This document shows, piece by piece, positions 17,530 through 24,985 of a DNA stretch of 64,000 bases. How positions within the stretch are numbered: the stretch's first letter is position 1; the number at the start of each line of letters is the position of its first letter. Origin of the DNA: Chitinophaga silvatica (GTDB lineage Bacteria; Bacteroidota; Bacteroidia; Chitinophagales; Chitinophagaceae). A program made the position numbers and the translations under genes. A model generated the notes under the pieces. It ran no database searches and was not told the origin of the DNA. It was given only the letters and a program-made list of their open reading frames with translations. The stretch is from the NCBI RefSeq assembly GCF_003419895.1, contig NZ_QPMM01000003.1, positions 186,001 to 250,000 on the forward strand. Direction: 5' to 3'.

Positions 17530-18591
17530 TTACAACACCACTTCACCTGATGTTCTCCTGAAACCAATAACCTGTTTTTGCACTTCATAAGAAGGCTCGT
17601 GCTGATTGGATATTTCAGCTATTGTCATTGGCTTACTAATTATATTACTATACCCAAGCTGATTAGAAATCTTCTGAGCTTTAACTACCGGTAGTTTCTT
17701 AAATTCATATTTAGCTATTAATCTACCTTTCCTTAGCAATGCACTATCTATTGATGAAACATCGCTGTTGAAGGAGCAGATCAACTGAATATTCAGGCAA
17801 TCTGCCAACAATCCATCTGATAGATTTAATAGATTTGATACAGATGAATTTCCATACTTTCTGTCCATTATTACTTTTTCTGCATCTTCAATTATTACTA
17901 CACTATTAGGATTATCGATTAACAACTCCATGAATTCAGGATTCATTATTTCTTCGGCCAGATCAGGCGATACAAACAATATTCGTTTTTTAATCTTGCC
18001 AATTAAATAACGGAGATAAGTTGTTTTGCCGGTACCTGGTAGCCCGTGTAACAGTACTATACCTTTGTCTTTGTCTTTATTCAAACGTTTTCGTATAGTC
18101 TTATCAACTTCCACAAAATCGTCGTCATATGATAGCTCAATATCTAATTTAGTAGGTTTGATTTCCAGACTTTTCAACTGAAGCCCTTTTCTTCCGCTGG
18201 TAATTAGATTTATTTCCAGTGGTTCCCTACGGCTTTTTGCTTTATGTTTGGCAATCAGATCTGTTACTGATTTTACGAAGTCGGCTGTTTTACCATCGTG
18301 CAAAATTTCACACCATGTGATCCAAAAAACAACAACGCTATTGTTATTCATCACATATGCAGTTTGCGCGTGTTTATACTTTTTCTTCTTGTTATCATAA
18401 TCAGTATACTGATTAGTAGCTACAATGTCTTTTCCATATGTTTTCAGGAAAGTGTCTGCAGCCTTTTCTCCATCTACTTCATAGATGGCATTGGTATCAG
18501 GTAAATTATTGAAGTAAAAAGTATAAATACCTCTGGAAGAAATGTAATCTCCCTCAGTAATATCTAAAGTCTTATTTATTTTCTGCTCCAT
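17530..18591 (-). CDS. AAA family ATPase (BCS1-like core)
   Basis: 353 residues. The N-terminal half (1-175) is a non-recognised alpha/beta region (IYTFYFNNLPDTNAIYEV...). The C-terminal half is an AAA module with Walker A GLPGTGKTT (about 187-195), Walker B SVVIIEDAEKV (about 232-242), a sensor segment LICSFNSD, and LLRKGRLIAKYEF, which matches the arginine-finger region. This layout resembles small cytosolic AAA proteins of Bacteroidota. It is separated from the downstream rtcB operon by the phased repeats. Its 5' side carries two hairpins and an in-frame open stretch that ends in TGA 9 nt before the ATG. Function unknown. Confidence 0.8.
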   Translation of the reverse strand: MEQKINKTLDITEGDYISSRGIYTFYFNNLPDTNAIYEVDGEKAADTFLKTYGKDIVATNQYTDYDNKKKKYKHAQTAYVMNNNSVVVFWITWCEILHDGKTADFVKSVTDLIAKHKAKSRREPLEINLITSGRKGLQLKSLEIKPTKLDIELSYDDDFVEVDKTIRKRLNKDKDKGIVLLHGLPGTGKTTYLRYLIGKIKKRILFVSPDLAEEIMNPEFMELLIDNPNSVVIIEDAEKVIMDRKYGNSSVSNLLNLSDGLLADCLNIQLICSFNSDVSSIDSALLRKGRLIAKYEFKKLPVVKAQKISNQLGYSNIISKPMTIAEISNQHEPSYEVQKQVIGFRRTSGEVVL

Positions 18592-18619
18592 ATATTCTTT
18601 TCAAATGGCCTGTTGATAA

Positions 18620-18653
18620 GGATTTACGAGGGCCTTATAGCCCTTCGTAAACC
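18620..18653 (-). promoter_or_regulatory. Leader hairpin upstream of the AAA ATPase
   Basis: GGTTTACGAAGGGC and GCCCTCGTAAATCC (minus strand) can pair over 14 positions with two weak pairs and a six-base loop. It lies 29 nt before the ATPase ATG. There is no T-run, so it is more likely an mRNA structure than a terminator. Confidence 0.5.
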
Positions 18654-18823
18654 ATATCTGTACAGGGGTCAAAAATGCAGGACTAACATATGTCCTGAGT
18701 GTTAGGGTTAAATTCAAACAGAGACGAAACAAATATTTTTTAGGAGTTAAAAGCGGAGCAGGATTACTCCGCTTGCCAGTTTTTCTGTGTACCTCCTCAA
18801 AATTTCTTTTATGATTTTACCAA

Positions 18824-18997
18824 TAAAAAAACCCGATCTGTTTTCACGGACCGGGCTACTAACGTTAATGCATATACTACATTAAGGTATACCTTGTCCG
18901 TTTAGTATCTATTAAATAGAGACTATTCATAAACCATTTACTGAGGCCTATTTGCGGCGAAATAATTACTGGTAACTTCATTGCTGTATGGCAAAAC
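18824..18997 (-). ncRNA. Candidate structured RNA A2, ending in an intrinsic terminator
   Basis: The stretch downstream of terminator A1 folds as small hairpins: TTAC/GTAA, an AGT-TCTATT/AATAGA-ACT stem, and TATAC/GTATA with loop CTTAATGTA. It ends at the terminator CCCGGTCCG/CAGATCGGG followed by seven Ts (18824-18855). The twin locus B2 (24191-24379) has the same position, the same shared word ACCTTAATG in a hairpin loop, and a nearly identical terminator. No separate promoter is obvious, so it may be read-through or processed RNA. A 34-codon frame (ATG near 18981) also overlaps it. Confidence 0.45.
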
Positions 18998-19171
18998 AAA
19001 AAGCCCGATTCTACGAACCGGGCTTTTTATTTCTTCTACAATATATTTTACTACTTGTAGCTTAAAACGCCCGGAACCCTCATGTCGCCTTGCTCTGTGC
19101 AAGGAACTGAGAAGCTAATATTTAGTGCGAAGCGTTTCATGATACTTTAGTTGTTTATTTTTAAATTTTAA
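18998..19171 (-). ncRNA. Candidate structured RNA A1 (twin of B1), with promoter and terminator
   Basis: A transcript starting near 19171 would be about 174 nt. It has a closing stem AAACGC/GCGTTT (19132-19137 with 19065-19070), an inner hairpin CCTTGC/GCAAGG (19088-19104), a conserved CCGGGC block (19069-19074), and the terminator AAAAAGCCCG/CGGGCTTTTT (18998-19028). Locus B1 shows the same order of stems, the same distances from inner hairpin to the CGGG block (12-13 nt) and about 60% identity around the inner hairpin. A 29-codon frame (19051-19140) overlaps it, but codon-level conservation with the twin is poor. It matches no RNA class that I can recognise. Confidence 0.55.
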
Positions 19172-19176
19172 CGATG

Positions 19177-19208
19177 CAAAGATAATATCTAATATTTCCG
19201 GATGCAAA
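19177..19208 (-). promoter_or_regulatory. Bacteroidota promoter of RNA A1
   Basis: The minus strand reads TTTG (19205-19208), 20 bases, then TATCTTTG (19177-19184). This is an exact fit to TTTG-N19-21-TAnnTTTG. It lies just downstream of the DUF3857 gene stop and fires away from it into RNA A1. Confidence 0.75.
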
Positions 19209-19237
19209 TTTTTAACAATATTTTTTCAAATTATTTT

Positions 19238-21481
19238 CTATGCTTTCTTTAGCAATAGTTTTTGATTCCCGAAATCCACTGCAGCATCAAGTACTTGTAA
19301 CAGGCTCTCCCACTTGGCTACAGGCTCAAAATTATGTTTGTAAACCTTACGAACTTTAAGCTGTAGTTTACCATCCGCAACTGTTGAGGTCACTGTAAAA
19401 CTAGCACATTCATTATCTACGGATTTATTCAACTTATCTACTCCCTCTAATGTATATCCCTTAGGAATGGTCAGTTCTATCTGGTATTCAAAAGTTCTGG
19501 CAAACGGTTGATATACATCTACCTTTCTGTTTCTTTGTTCAGGCTTTATCTGTAATTGTTCTCCAATTAGCTTTCCTGCATTAAGAATGTAGTTATTACC
19601 AGCCTTTTTAACCAAACCATCCAGTGTAAAAGTGGTATGGTAAACTAAATCCGGATCTGTATGCCTGAGCCCCATTTTCTCTATTTTATACTCTATCAAA
19701 TCCTTGGGCTTAATATCAAACTGTTCCTGAATTTCATCCATGAAATCGTCTTTCTGTTCTGTACGGGCTTTCTCAAATGCACTTGTGTATTCTTCTGCCA
19801 GAGAGCGATTCCGTTTGCTATCTGCAAACTCTTCCATAAATGATTTTTCTATTCCCAATGCCAGTCTTTCTGCTTCATAATAATCTTCGAATCTTAACAA
19901 CCTCTTTTGCTCATCGGAACGCAGGTATCCTTTGATACTTGTTTTACGCTTCATCTTCAGCAATTGCATATTATCATCAAATGCAATAGCTATCTGTTCG
20001 GTTTTAGCATTCTGTTCAGGTTTACTAACCCCAATTTCTATATCTTTAAATGCCCCCACTTCATTATACTGACGCTTACTTTTCTTTAATTCTATTGCTG
20101 GTGCTTTCTGGCCTTCGTACTCTGAACTTAGGTCTGAGCAATTGGAAAATACTCCATCTGCCGTGATATAAACAGGTTTAGCTGTTTTAGTTCGCAACAT
20201 AATTTCATAATCCGAACCTGTTAGGAAGTCGTTTTGTCCAGGCCCGTATCTCGATACTACAAACACATATTCTACAGGAATATTGAGGTTTTGCATTACC
20301 TGATATAAATACCCCAGGAAGCGTCGGTTATTGGGAGTAGAATAGTTTCTTGATTTACCCACTACTATTTTGTCGGATGCATTAACACTATAAAAAGCTA
20401 GATACCTGAATGCATAGTAAGCGTAAAAGCTTAAACTGTCTTCCGGAATCTCGTCATGCATATTCGTCTCATACTTATCAAGTAGGTTCTTTACCTGAAA
20501 TTTCAGTTCAGCTAATGAAGGTAGTGTTGCAAAATATTTATCTGTGAGTTGTGCTTCTTTTAATAGTACATTTTTGGCTTCCATCGCATTAGGATTCTTG
20601 CGAATTTCCCCAGCTACCTGCCCTTCTTCGGTTCTGGTACCGAAAGCAATACTCATCCTGATCATAGGAATCTGACGGTATGGCGACATCCACAACCCTA
20701 CCGGTAAATTAGGAATATTGCGGATCAGCAGGTCAAACACCGCACCATCATCATCCTTCTTCACGATAAAATCTGGCGCACCATTCGATGTTCTATATCT
20801 TACAAAGTATTTATCACTAATTTCGGCATGTACAGAGTATTGTAAGATTGGCTTGTCATCTCCCAAAACAAACATCTGATCATCTACCGGACTGTTAACA
20901 TCTTTCTGCTCCTCTACTCTCACAAAATAGTCGATCAAATCCCCTACCTGCAGATCCGGGATGGCCAGCTTACTTTTTTCCCGGCCATTCTCCTGTTCAT
21001 TTACCACCTCTTCATCTACATTCACTTCCCTGATGCTTCCATTGGGTTTAATAATTCGTACCCCCATTATTGTGGTAGCTAAGCCTCTGTGAAAATAGGA
21101 ATTCAGGTTTTTGAACTTACGGAAACTGAATTGTGAATATTCTTCCAGGGCAGCTTTATCATTGATCTTCACCATCTCTCTGAAAGTATTGCTGTAAAAA
21201 AGATCTTTCCCCCTTTCGACTCTGATACTATTTCCTAAATTCTTCATTTTTCTGGAGCTGGAAGCTTTAACATCCACATGGCGGGCAACTACAATGGCAG
21301 ACGATGTGGTATCTATTTTTGCTTTAACTCCATATAAAAAGGCGGGTATATCCCATTCCCAAACTTCATTTCGTACTTGGGTGGCTCTTTCTTTATATGC
21401 CCGGATATCTCTTGCTTTTTGTGCATATAGAGGCAATTGCAATAAGAGCAATATTGCAAGGTGAAGGGATCTTATTTTCAT
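19238..21481 (-). CDS. DUF3857 / transglutaminase-related exported protein (747 aa)
   Basis: Signal peptide LHLAILLLLQLPLYAQ at the N-terminus. The N-terminal 300 residues carry the DUF3857 pattern (IRVERGKDLFYSNTFREMVKI, VRIIKPNGSIREVNVDEE, LAIPDLQVGDLIDYFVRVEE). The middle (about 340-470) is the region where relatives hold a transglutaminase-like fold, but I see no complete YGDCKD-type Cys motif, so it may be inactive. The C-terminus is beta-rich. Periplasmic or surface location is likely. It is the second gene after a shorter DUF3857 protein (14-nt gap), so the two form an operon; the role is unknown in general. Confidence 0.82.
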   Translation of the reverse strand: MKIRSLHLAILLLLQLPLYAQKARDIRAYKERATQVRNEVWEWDIPAFLYGVKAKIDTTSSAIVVARHVDVKASSSRKMKNLGNSIRVERGKDLFYSNTFREMVKINDKAALEEYSQFSFRKFKNLNSYFHRGLATTIMGVRIIKPNGSIREVNVDEEVVNEQENGREKSKLAIPDLQVGDLIDYFVRVEEQKDVNSPVDDQMFVLGDDKPILQYSVHAEISDKYFVRYRTSNGAPDFIVKKDDDGAVFDLLIRNIPNLPVGLWMSPYRQIPMIRMSIAFGTRTEEGQVAGEIRKNPNAMEAKNVLLKEAQLTDKYFATLPSLAELKFQVKNLLDKYETNMHDEIPEDSLSFYAYYAFRYLAFYSVNASDKIVVGKSRNYSTPNNRRFLGYLYQVMQNLNIPVEYVFVVSRYGPGQNDFLTGSDYEIMLRTKTAKPVYITADGVFSNCSDLSSEYEGQKAPAIELKKSKRQYNEVGAFKDIEIGVSKPEQNAKTEQIAIAFDDNMQLLKMKRKTSIKGYLRSDEQKRLLRFEDYYEAERLALGIEKSFMEEFADSKRNRSLAEEYTSAFEKARTEQKDDFMDEIQEQFDIKPKDLIEYKIEKMGLRHTDPDLVYHTTFTLDGLVKKAGNNYILNAGKLIGEQLQIKPEQRNRKVDVYQPFARTFEYQIELTIPKGYTLEGVDKLNKSVDNECASFTVTSTVADGKLQLKVRKVYKHNFEPVAKWESLLQVLDAAVDFGNQKLLLKKA

Positions 21482-21494
21482 AATATAGGTATAA

Positions 21495-23381
21495 CTACTT
21501 TTTAGTTAAGGTAATTTGTTGCAGATAGGCATTATCCAGGGCTTTAATATCATTATTCCATTGGGCAAACTGCGTTTTCGGCAATCTTGTATTTCTGATA
21601 GTTAATTCTTTGAAATAGCTAATTTTTCCGTTATTGATTTTGTAGGTTATTTCGAAGGTATACCCTTCTCTGTCGATTTTCAGGTTATCTGGTAATGCAT
21701 TCACTTTATAGCCTGTCGGAACATCCAATGAAGTTTCACTGATAACGTGGTGCTTATACATAAACAGCATGTCGTGCTTTCGCTTTGAGGTATCAATAGA
21801 ATAACCCGACAGCTCTTTTCTGAAATCCATTTCTGTATACAGGTCATCACCAAAATCAGTAACTGATTCCTGGTGTTGCAGATTATACTGAATATCCAAT
21901 AATTTACCCCAATTGCTGATATCAGAAGTTTTTAAATCAGAGATTTTGTACTTGGCATTACTCTCGGTGAGATATGCTAGCAGTGCATCCTGTAATTTTT
22001 CTTTTTTAGTTCCATGCACCTGTGTTAGCAGAAACTCCTTACTTTCTCCATCCCACTGCTGATGTACGGTTCCTTTTAATGCAGCGCCTTCAATTCGCAG
22101 ATTTCTTTTCTCTGTATAAGAGTTCTGATTCCAGTTACGGGTTGGAACTTTATCAAGAATAAAATTCTCGCCATCCTCAATCATAACCTGGCGACCCTGA
22201 ATTCTTTGAGCATACTGGTCAAAACCAATATATGTTTCGGTAGCATCCAGGAAATATCGTTTGCCCTTATAATTTAGAGCGCAGATCATGTGATTATCAA
22301 CAGCCAGGCTGGGAATAGAATAATCATAGGCTATATGATCTGTACCTATCCAGCAAAGGCGGGCATCGAAGCCCAGGGTCTTTAAGAGGAGCCGGGTAAG
22401 ATTAGCCATCCCTTTACAATCGCCATATTTATGCTGTAATACTAATTGGGCTTTTTCCGGCTTAAAGCCTGCTATTCCATCTTCAAATGCGATATATCTG
22501 ATATTATCCTGCACCCAATGATAGATAGTATTGATTTTAGCGGTATCGGAATTCAATCCCTTGGTGATTTCTAATGCTTTAGCTTTAATAATGGATTCAT
22601 CATCATTTATTTCTTTCACCAATGATCTGTACCAGGCATATAGATCTGAGGTTTTATTGAAATAATTTATCCTGCCACTTTTAAGATCAGCGTATTTGCT
22701 GAGGATCAGGAGATGAGGATAAATATAGGAGGGTCCGGGTGCATTTTTTTCGTATACCTTTCCCGGAATTTCTTCAGCGGTGTAGGTATAAATGTCTTCG
22801 TCTCTTTTGCTGTTATATTCCTGTGTTTTTTTGATGTTATAGTTTCCGAAATTCATTTCCCTGATCTCCACCTTCATCCAGCGCGGCACTACAATTTGAA
22901 TTTCGTGGTTATCGATATCATAATTATCCGGGAAGTAAATAGACGAGAAATATCGGGGATCCGTTATTGTCTTATCTAGTTCCACTGTACTTTCGGCACC
23001 TTTCTTCTCGAGAGGTAGTTCCAGTGTACATACTTTAGCATCAGAATAAAAGATTCCATCAACAGAGTAATCCTGATAACTTGGTTTAATGCCTTTATTT
23101 CTGGAACCATTCAGGTACACCCTAACTTCATCAATTGTGCTTTTATCGTCATAAAATTCGATAAAGGGAATAGTAGTTCTGAATTGATTGCAGGTATAGG
23201 TCGTTACAGAATTCTGGCGGATTCTGACCGGGTTATCTTTATCTCCTGTTTCAAATTGGAAACGTTCTTTCTGAGAAGTAATAGTGATATTCTTATCGTT
23301 ATTGTTTTGTGCGAAGGTATTTGTGATAATACACAACAATACAGCGCATAATAGGCACAGGTGGCGGGGAAATGCAGACAT
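21495..23381 (-). CDS. DUF3857 domain protein with active-looking transglutaminase-like core (628 aa)
   Basis: Signal peptide HLCLLCAVLLCIITNTFAQ. After an N-terminal DUF3857 region there is a transglutaminase core: YHWVQDNIRYIAFEDGIAGF, then QHKYGDCKGMANLTRLLLKTLG (nucleophile Cys), DNHMICALNY (His) and YFLDATETYIGFDQY (Asp). The triad is therefore complete, unlike in the downstream paralogue. The C-terminal third is beta-rich (DUF2569/3858-like position). It is probably an exported protease or acyl-transferase-like enzyme, substrate unknown. It starts leftward after the DinB-gene terminator and is followed after 14 nt by the 747-residue paralogue. Confidence 0.85.
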   Translation of the reverse strand: MSAFPRHLCLLCAVLLCIITNTFAQNNNDKNITITSQKERFQFETGDKDNPVRIRQNSVTTYTCNQFRTTIPFIEFYDDKSTIDEVRVYLNGSRNKGIKPSYQDYSVDGIFYSDAKVCTLELPLEKKGAESTVELDKTITDPRYFSSIYFPDNYDIDNHEIQIVVPRWMKVEIREMNFGNYNIKKTQEYNSKRDEDIYTYTAEEIPGKVYEKNAPGPSYIYPHLLILSKYADLKSGRINYFNKTSDLYAWYRSLVKEINDDESIIKAKALEITKGLNSDTAKINTIYHWVQDNIRYIAFEDGIAGFKPEKAQLVLQHKYGDCKGMANLTRLLLKTLGFDARLCWIGTDHIAYDYSIPSLAVDNHMICALNYKGKRYFLDATETYIGFDQYAQRIQGRQVMIEDGENFILDKVPTRNWNQNSYTEKRNLRIEGAALKGTVHQQWDGESKEFLLTQVHGTKKEKLQDALLAYLTESNAKYKISDLKTSDISNWGKLLDIQYNLQHQESVTDFGDDLYTEMDFRKELSGYSIDTSKRKHDMLFMYKHHVISETSLDVPTGYKVNALPDNLKIDREGYTFEITYKINNGKISYFKELTIRNTRLPKTQFAQWNNDIKALDNAYLQQITLTKK

Positions 23382-23428
23382 AATTGGCTACTGATATATA
23401 GTAAATATAATAATTTATATATAAGTAA

Positions 23429-23459
23429 CAAAAAAGCCGGATGCAAAGTACACCCGGCT
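23429..23459 (-). terminator. Intrinsic terminator downstream of the DinB-family gene
   Basis: AGCCGG (23435-23440) and CCGGCT (23454-23459) form a hairpin. On the minus strand it is followed by TTTTTTG. It lies 57 nt after the DinB gene and before the DUF3857 pair. Confidence 0.65.
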
Positions 23460-23515
23460 GTATAAACCAATAACAGGATTAACAAAACATGAATGTGTAT
23501 GGTCGACCTGTTTTT

Positions 23516-24085
23516 TTAGATCATAATAGCGCTTTCTTCATATTCTTTTTCCAGCCTTTGCATTTGGCGGATATGCCTTTCTATGTGCTTGGTCAGGAAA
23601 TAGATATACTGGTAGATGTCTAATTTGCCAAGGTGATTCACAGACATATTGGTGTATACCAATACTCCTTCTCCATTTTTCAGAAGTGACAAATTATACA
23701 TGCATTGAGCGTATTGCTGTTTTAGCAGTGCTTTTATTTCAGACATATCTTTCATTCCGGTAGGTTCCATGTGTTCTGGTCTAACCCAGCCGAAAGATTT
23801 ACTACCAATAACATCAATCTGGTTGAATTTATCCTGGTAGTCACCTGAAATAATAACGGTATGTCCGTTACGTTTGCGATCCAGCGCTCTGCGGGTCGCC
23901 TTGTTAACGATCAGCAGCAGGAAATAGTTGGTCATGGTGATGTGTTCCAATACTTCTCTGATACTCCACTGATCCTGATCCGGTTTAAAGTCCAGTACTT
24001 CTGGTTCTTTAGCAAACCACTGATCCAACTCACCGAAATTCGTGAGTAAAGCCTCTCTTACTACTTGGATAACGTTTCTCATCAT
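23516..24085 (-). CDS. DinB superfamily protein
   Basis: 189 residues, all-helical. The four-helix-bundle signature is present: WSIREVLEHITMTNYFLLLIV near residue 45 supplies the first metal-binding His. LDIYQYIYFLTKHIERHIRQMQRL near the C-terminus supplies the other two (H-x3-H). DinB/YfiT proteins bind a divalent metal and many are thiol-dependent transferases; the specific substrate cannot be deduced. It begins with ATG-ATG, and I kept the first. It is preceded by RNA locus B and followed by its own terminator, so it may be transcribed alone. Confidence 0.8.
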   Translation of the reverse strand: MMRNVIQVVREALLTNFGELDQWFAKEPEVLDFKPDQDQWSIREVLEHITMTNYFLLLIVNKATRRALDRKRNGHTVIISGDYQDKFNQIDVIGSKSFGWVRPEHMEPTGMKDMSEIKALLKQQYAQCMYNLSLLKNGEGVLVYTNMSVNHLGKLDIYQYIYFLTKHIERHIRQMQRLEKEYEESAIMI

Positions 24086-24190
24086 CTAACGTTTTTGGGA
24101 TTATGCACTTTACGATTGCGAATTCAATGGGTAGCGCATAAAATCATTAATAAAAATTGTTTGCCATTATTATGCCGGATTTTATTAAAT

Positions 24191-24379
24191 AAAAAAACCC
24201 GGTCTGTTATACGGACCGGGTCATAATGATTTATAATAAAAACATTATAGCATAAGAGGTCCGTATGGCTTCATTAAGGTAAAGCCATCCTGTTTGCACC
24301 AATAGGTGCAATAATCAAATATTACAGTTATCCTTTGAAACTCTTTCAATGTCGTCTTATCTCGTTACTGTTTCAAAAA
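24191..24379 (-). ncRNA. Candidate structured RNA B2, ending in an intrinsic terminator
   Basis: Between the two terminators the minus strand can form ACAGT/ACTGT enclosing TTGAAA/TTTCAA, then TTGCACC/GGTGCAA with a short loop, then ATGGCTT/AAGCCAT with loop TACCTTAATG. It ends at ACCCGGTCCG/CAGACCGGGT plus a seven-T tract (24191-24221). The loop word ACCTTAATG and the terminator recur in A2. It may be part of the same precursor as B1. Confidence 0.45.
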
Positions 24380-24548
24380 CAAAAAGTCCCACACCTTTTC
24401 TAGTGCGGGACTCTTGTTTATATCGTTTGATAACTATCGTTGTTAACAATCGGTGCAACATGCCCGCAACTCCCACTTGACTTGCTGTTTGCAAGCCATC
24501 GCCGAAATCTTGTATGTTGAAATAAGTTGCACGGTTATTTTTTATTCT
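24380..24548 (-). ncRNA. Candidate structured RNA B1 (twin of A1), with promoter and terminator
   Basis: Predicted start near 24548, about 169 nt. Closing stem GTGCAAC/GTTGCAC (24526-24532 with 24453-24459), inner hairpin CTTGC/GCAAG (24481-24495), conserved TGCGGG block (24463-24468), and terminator AGTCCCACAC/GTGCGGGACT (24385-24412) with T-run. Compared with A1, the closing stems differ in sequence but both pair (AAACGC/GCGTTT there). The block and the terminator also co-vary. This favours a functional RNA over a peptide gene. A 29-codon GTG-started frame (24443-24532) overlaps it. Confidence 0.55.
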
Positions 24549-24553
24549 TGAAG

Positions 24554-24586
24554 CAAAGGTAATTTTTATTTCTTTTATTACACAAA
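24554..24586 (-). promoter_or_regulatory. Bacteroidota promoter of RNA B1
   Basis: The minus strand reads TTTG (24583-24586), 21 bases, TACCTTTG (24554-24561), a close match to the phylum consensus and equivalent in position to the promoter of RNA A1. Confidence 0.75.
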
Positions 24587-24638
24587 AAAATACCCTACTT
24601 TTTTCATCGACTTAACAATAATTTCAAATTACGCGGGT

Positions 24639-24984
24639 CTTTCTCGCAAAGCAGCAAAGAAGCATAAGCAGCAAAGATTTTTTAGAATATGTTTTGCTGA
24701 TTTTTGAATCTAATATTAATGTATCTCACATTTAATTAATCTCACAGTGGAGACAAAGGTTCTCGATTTTAAAAAAGTTTAAAAACACAAAACATATTCT
24801 AAAAAATCTTTGCTGCTTATGCGTCTTTGCGAGAAAAATCAAATTTAAAAACACAAAACATATTCTAGAAATCTTTGCTGCTTATGCTTCTTTGCGTCTT
24901 TGCGAGAAAAATCAAATTTAAAAACACAAAACATATTCTAGAAAATCTTTGCTCCTTAGCCTCCTTTATACCTTTGCGAGAAAC
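24639..24984. repeat. Repeat cluster: one inverted and three direct copies of a ~70-bp unit
   Basis: Three adjoining copies (24781-24840, 24841-24913, 24914-24984) share AAAAACACAAAACATATTCT, then AATCTTTGCTGCTTATGC and TCTTTGCGAGAAA. The inverted copy (24639-24697) starts TCTCGCAAAGCAGCAAAG and ends AGAATATGTTTTG, so a long stem can form around a loop of about 85 bases. The last copy abuts the stop of the radical SAM gene. Related palindromes lie at 29503-29666 and 40520-40623, also at gene 3' ends. Confidence 0.8.
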
Positions 24985-24985
24985 A

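Larger units (their letters stand above)
18592..19237 (-). other. Structured intergenic region: promoter, RNA locus A, leader hairpins of the AAA ATPase
   Basis: 646 bases without a normal gene. Read leftward it holds a Bacteroidota promoter (19177-19208), structured RNA A1 with terminator (18998-19171), a second structured stretch A2 with terminator (18824-18997), a GAGGAGGT Shine-Dalgarno-like motif (18791-18798, minus) with no start codon at the right distance, and a hairpin AAGCGGAG/CTCCGCTT (18751-18774). Closer to the ATPase are AGGAC/GTCCT (18679-18696) and a 14-bp stem at 18620-18653, just before the ATPase start. A 71-codon frame without ATG (18604-18816, minus) is in phase with the ATPase and closed by TGA at 18601-18603. 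Confidence 0.6.
24086..24985 (-). other. 900-base intergenic region: RNA locus B plus palindromic/tandem repeats
   Basis: No credible protein gene. Reading leftward from the radical SAM gene it holds three direct copies (24781-24984) and one inverted copy (24639-24697) of a repeat, a strong promoter (24554-24586), RNA B1 with terminator (24380-24548), and RNA B2 with a second terminator (24191-24379). About 100 featureless bases then precede the DinB gene. Confidence 0.65.

Noticed and set aside
19051..19140. 29-codon frame inside RNA A1 (and the 29-codon GTG frame 24443-24532 in B1)
   Set aside because: Only about 3 of 29 residues agree, at positions fixed by the shared hairpin, while the RNA stems co-vary. 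Peptide coding, including a RiPP precursor for the nearby radical SAM gene, is therefore less likely than a structured RNA, though not excluded.
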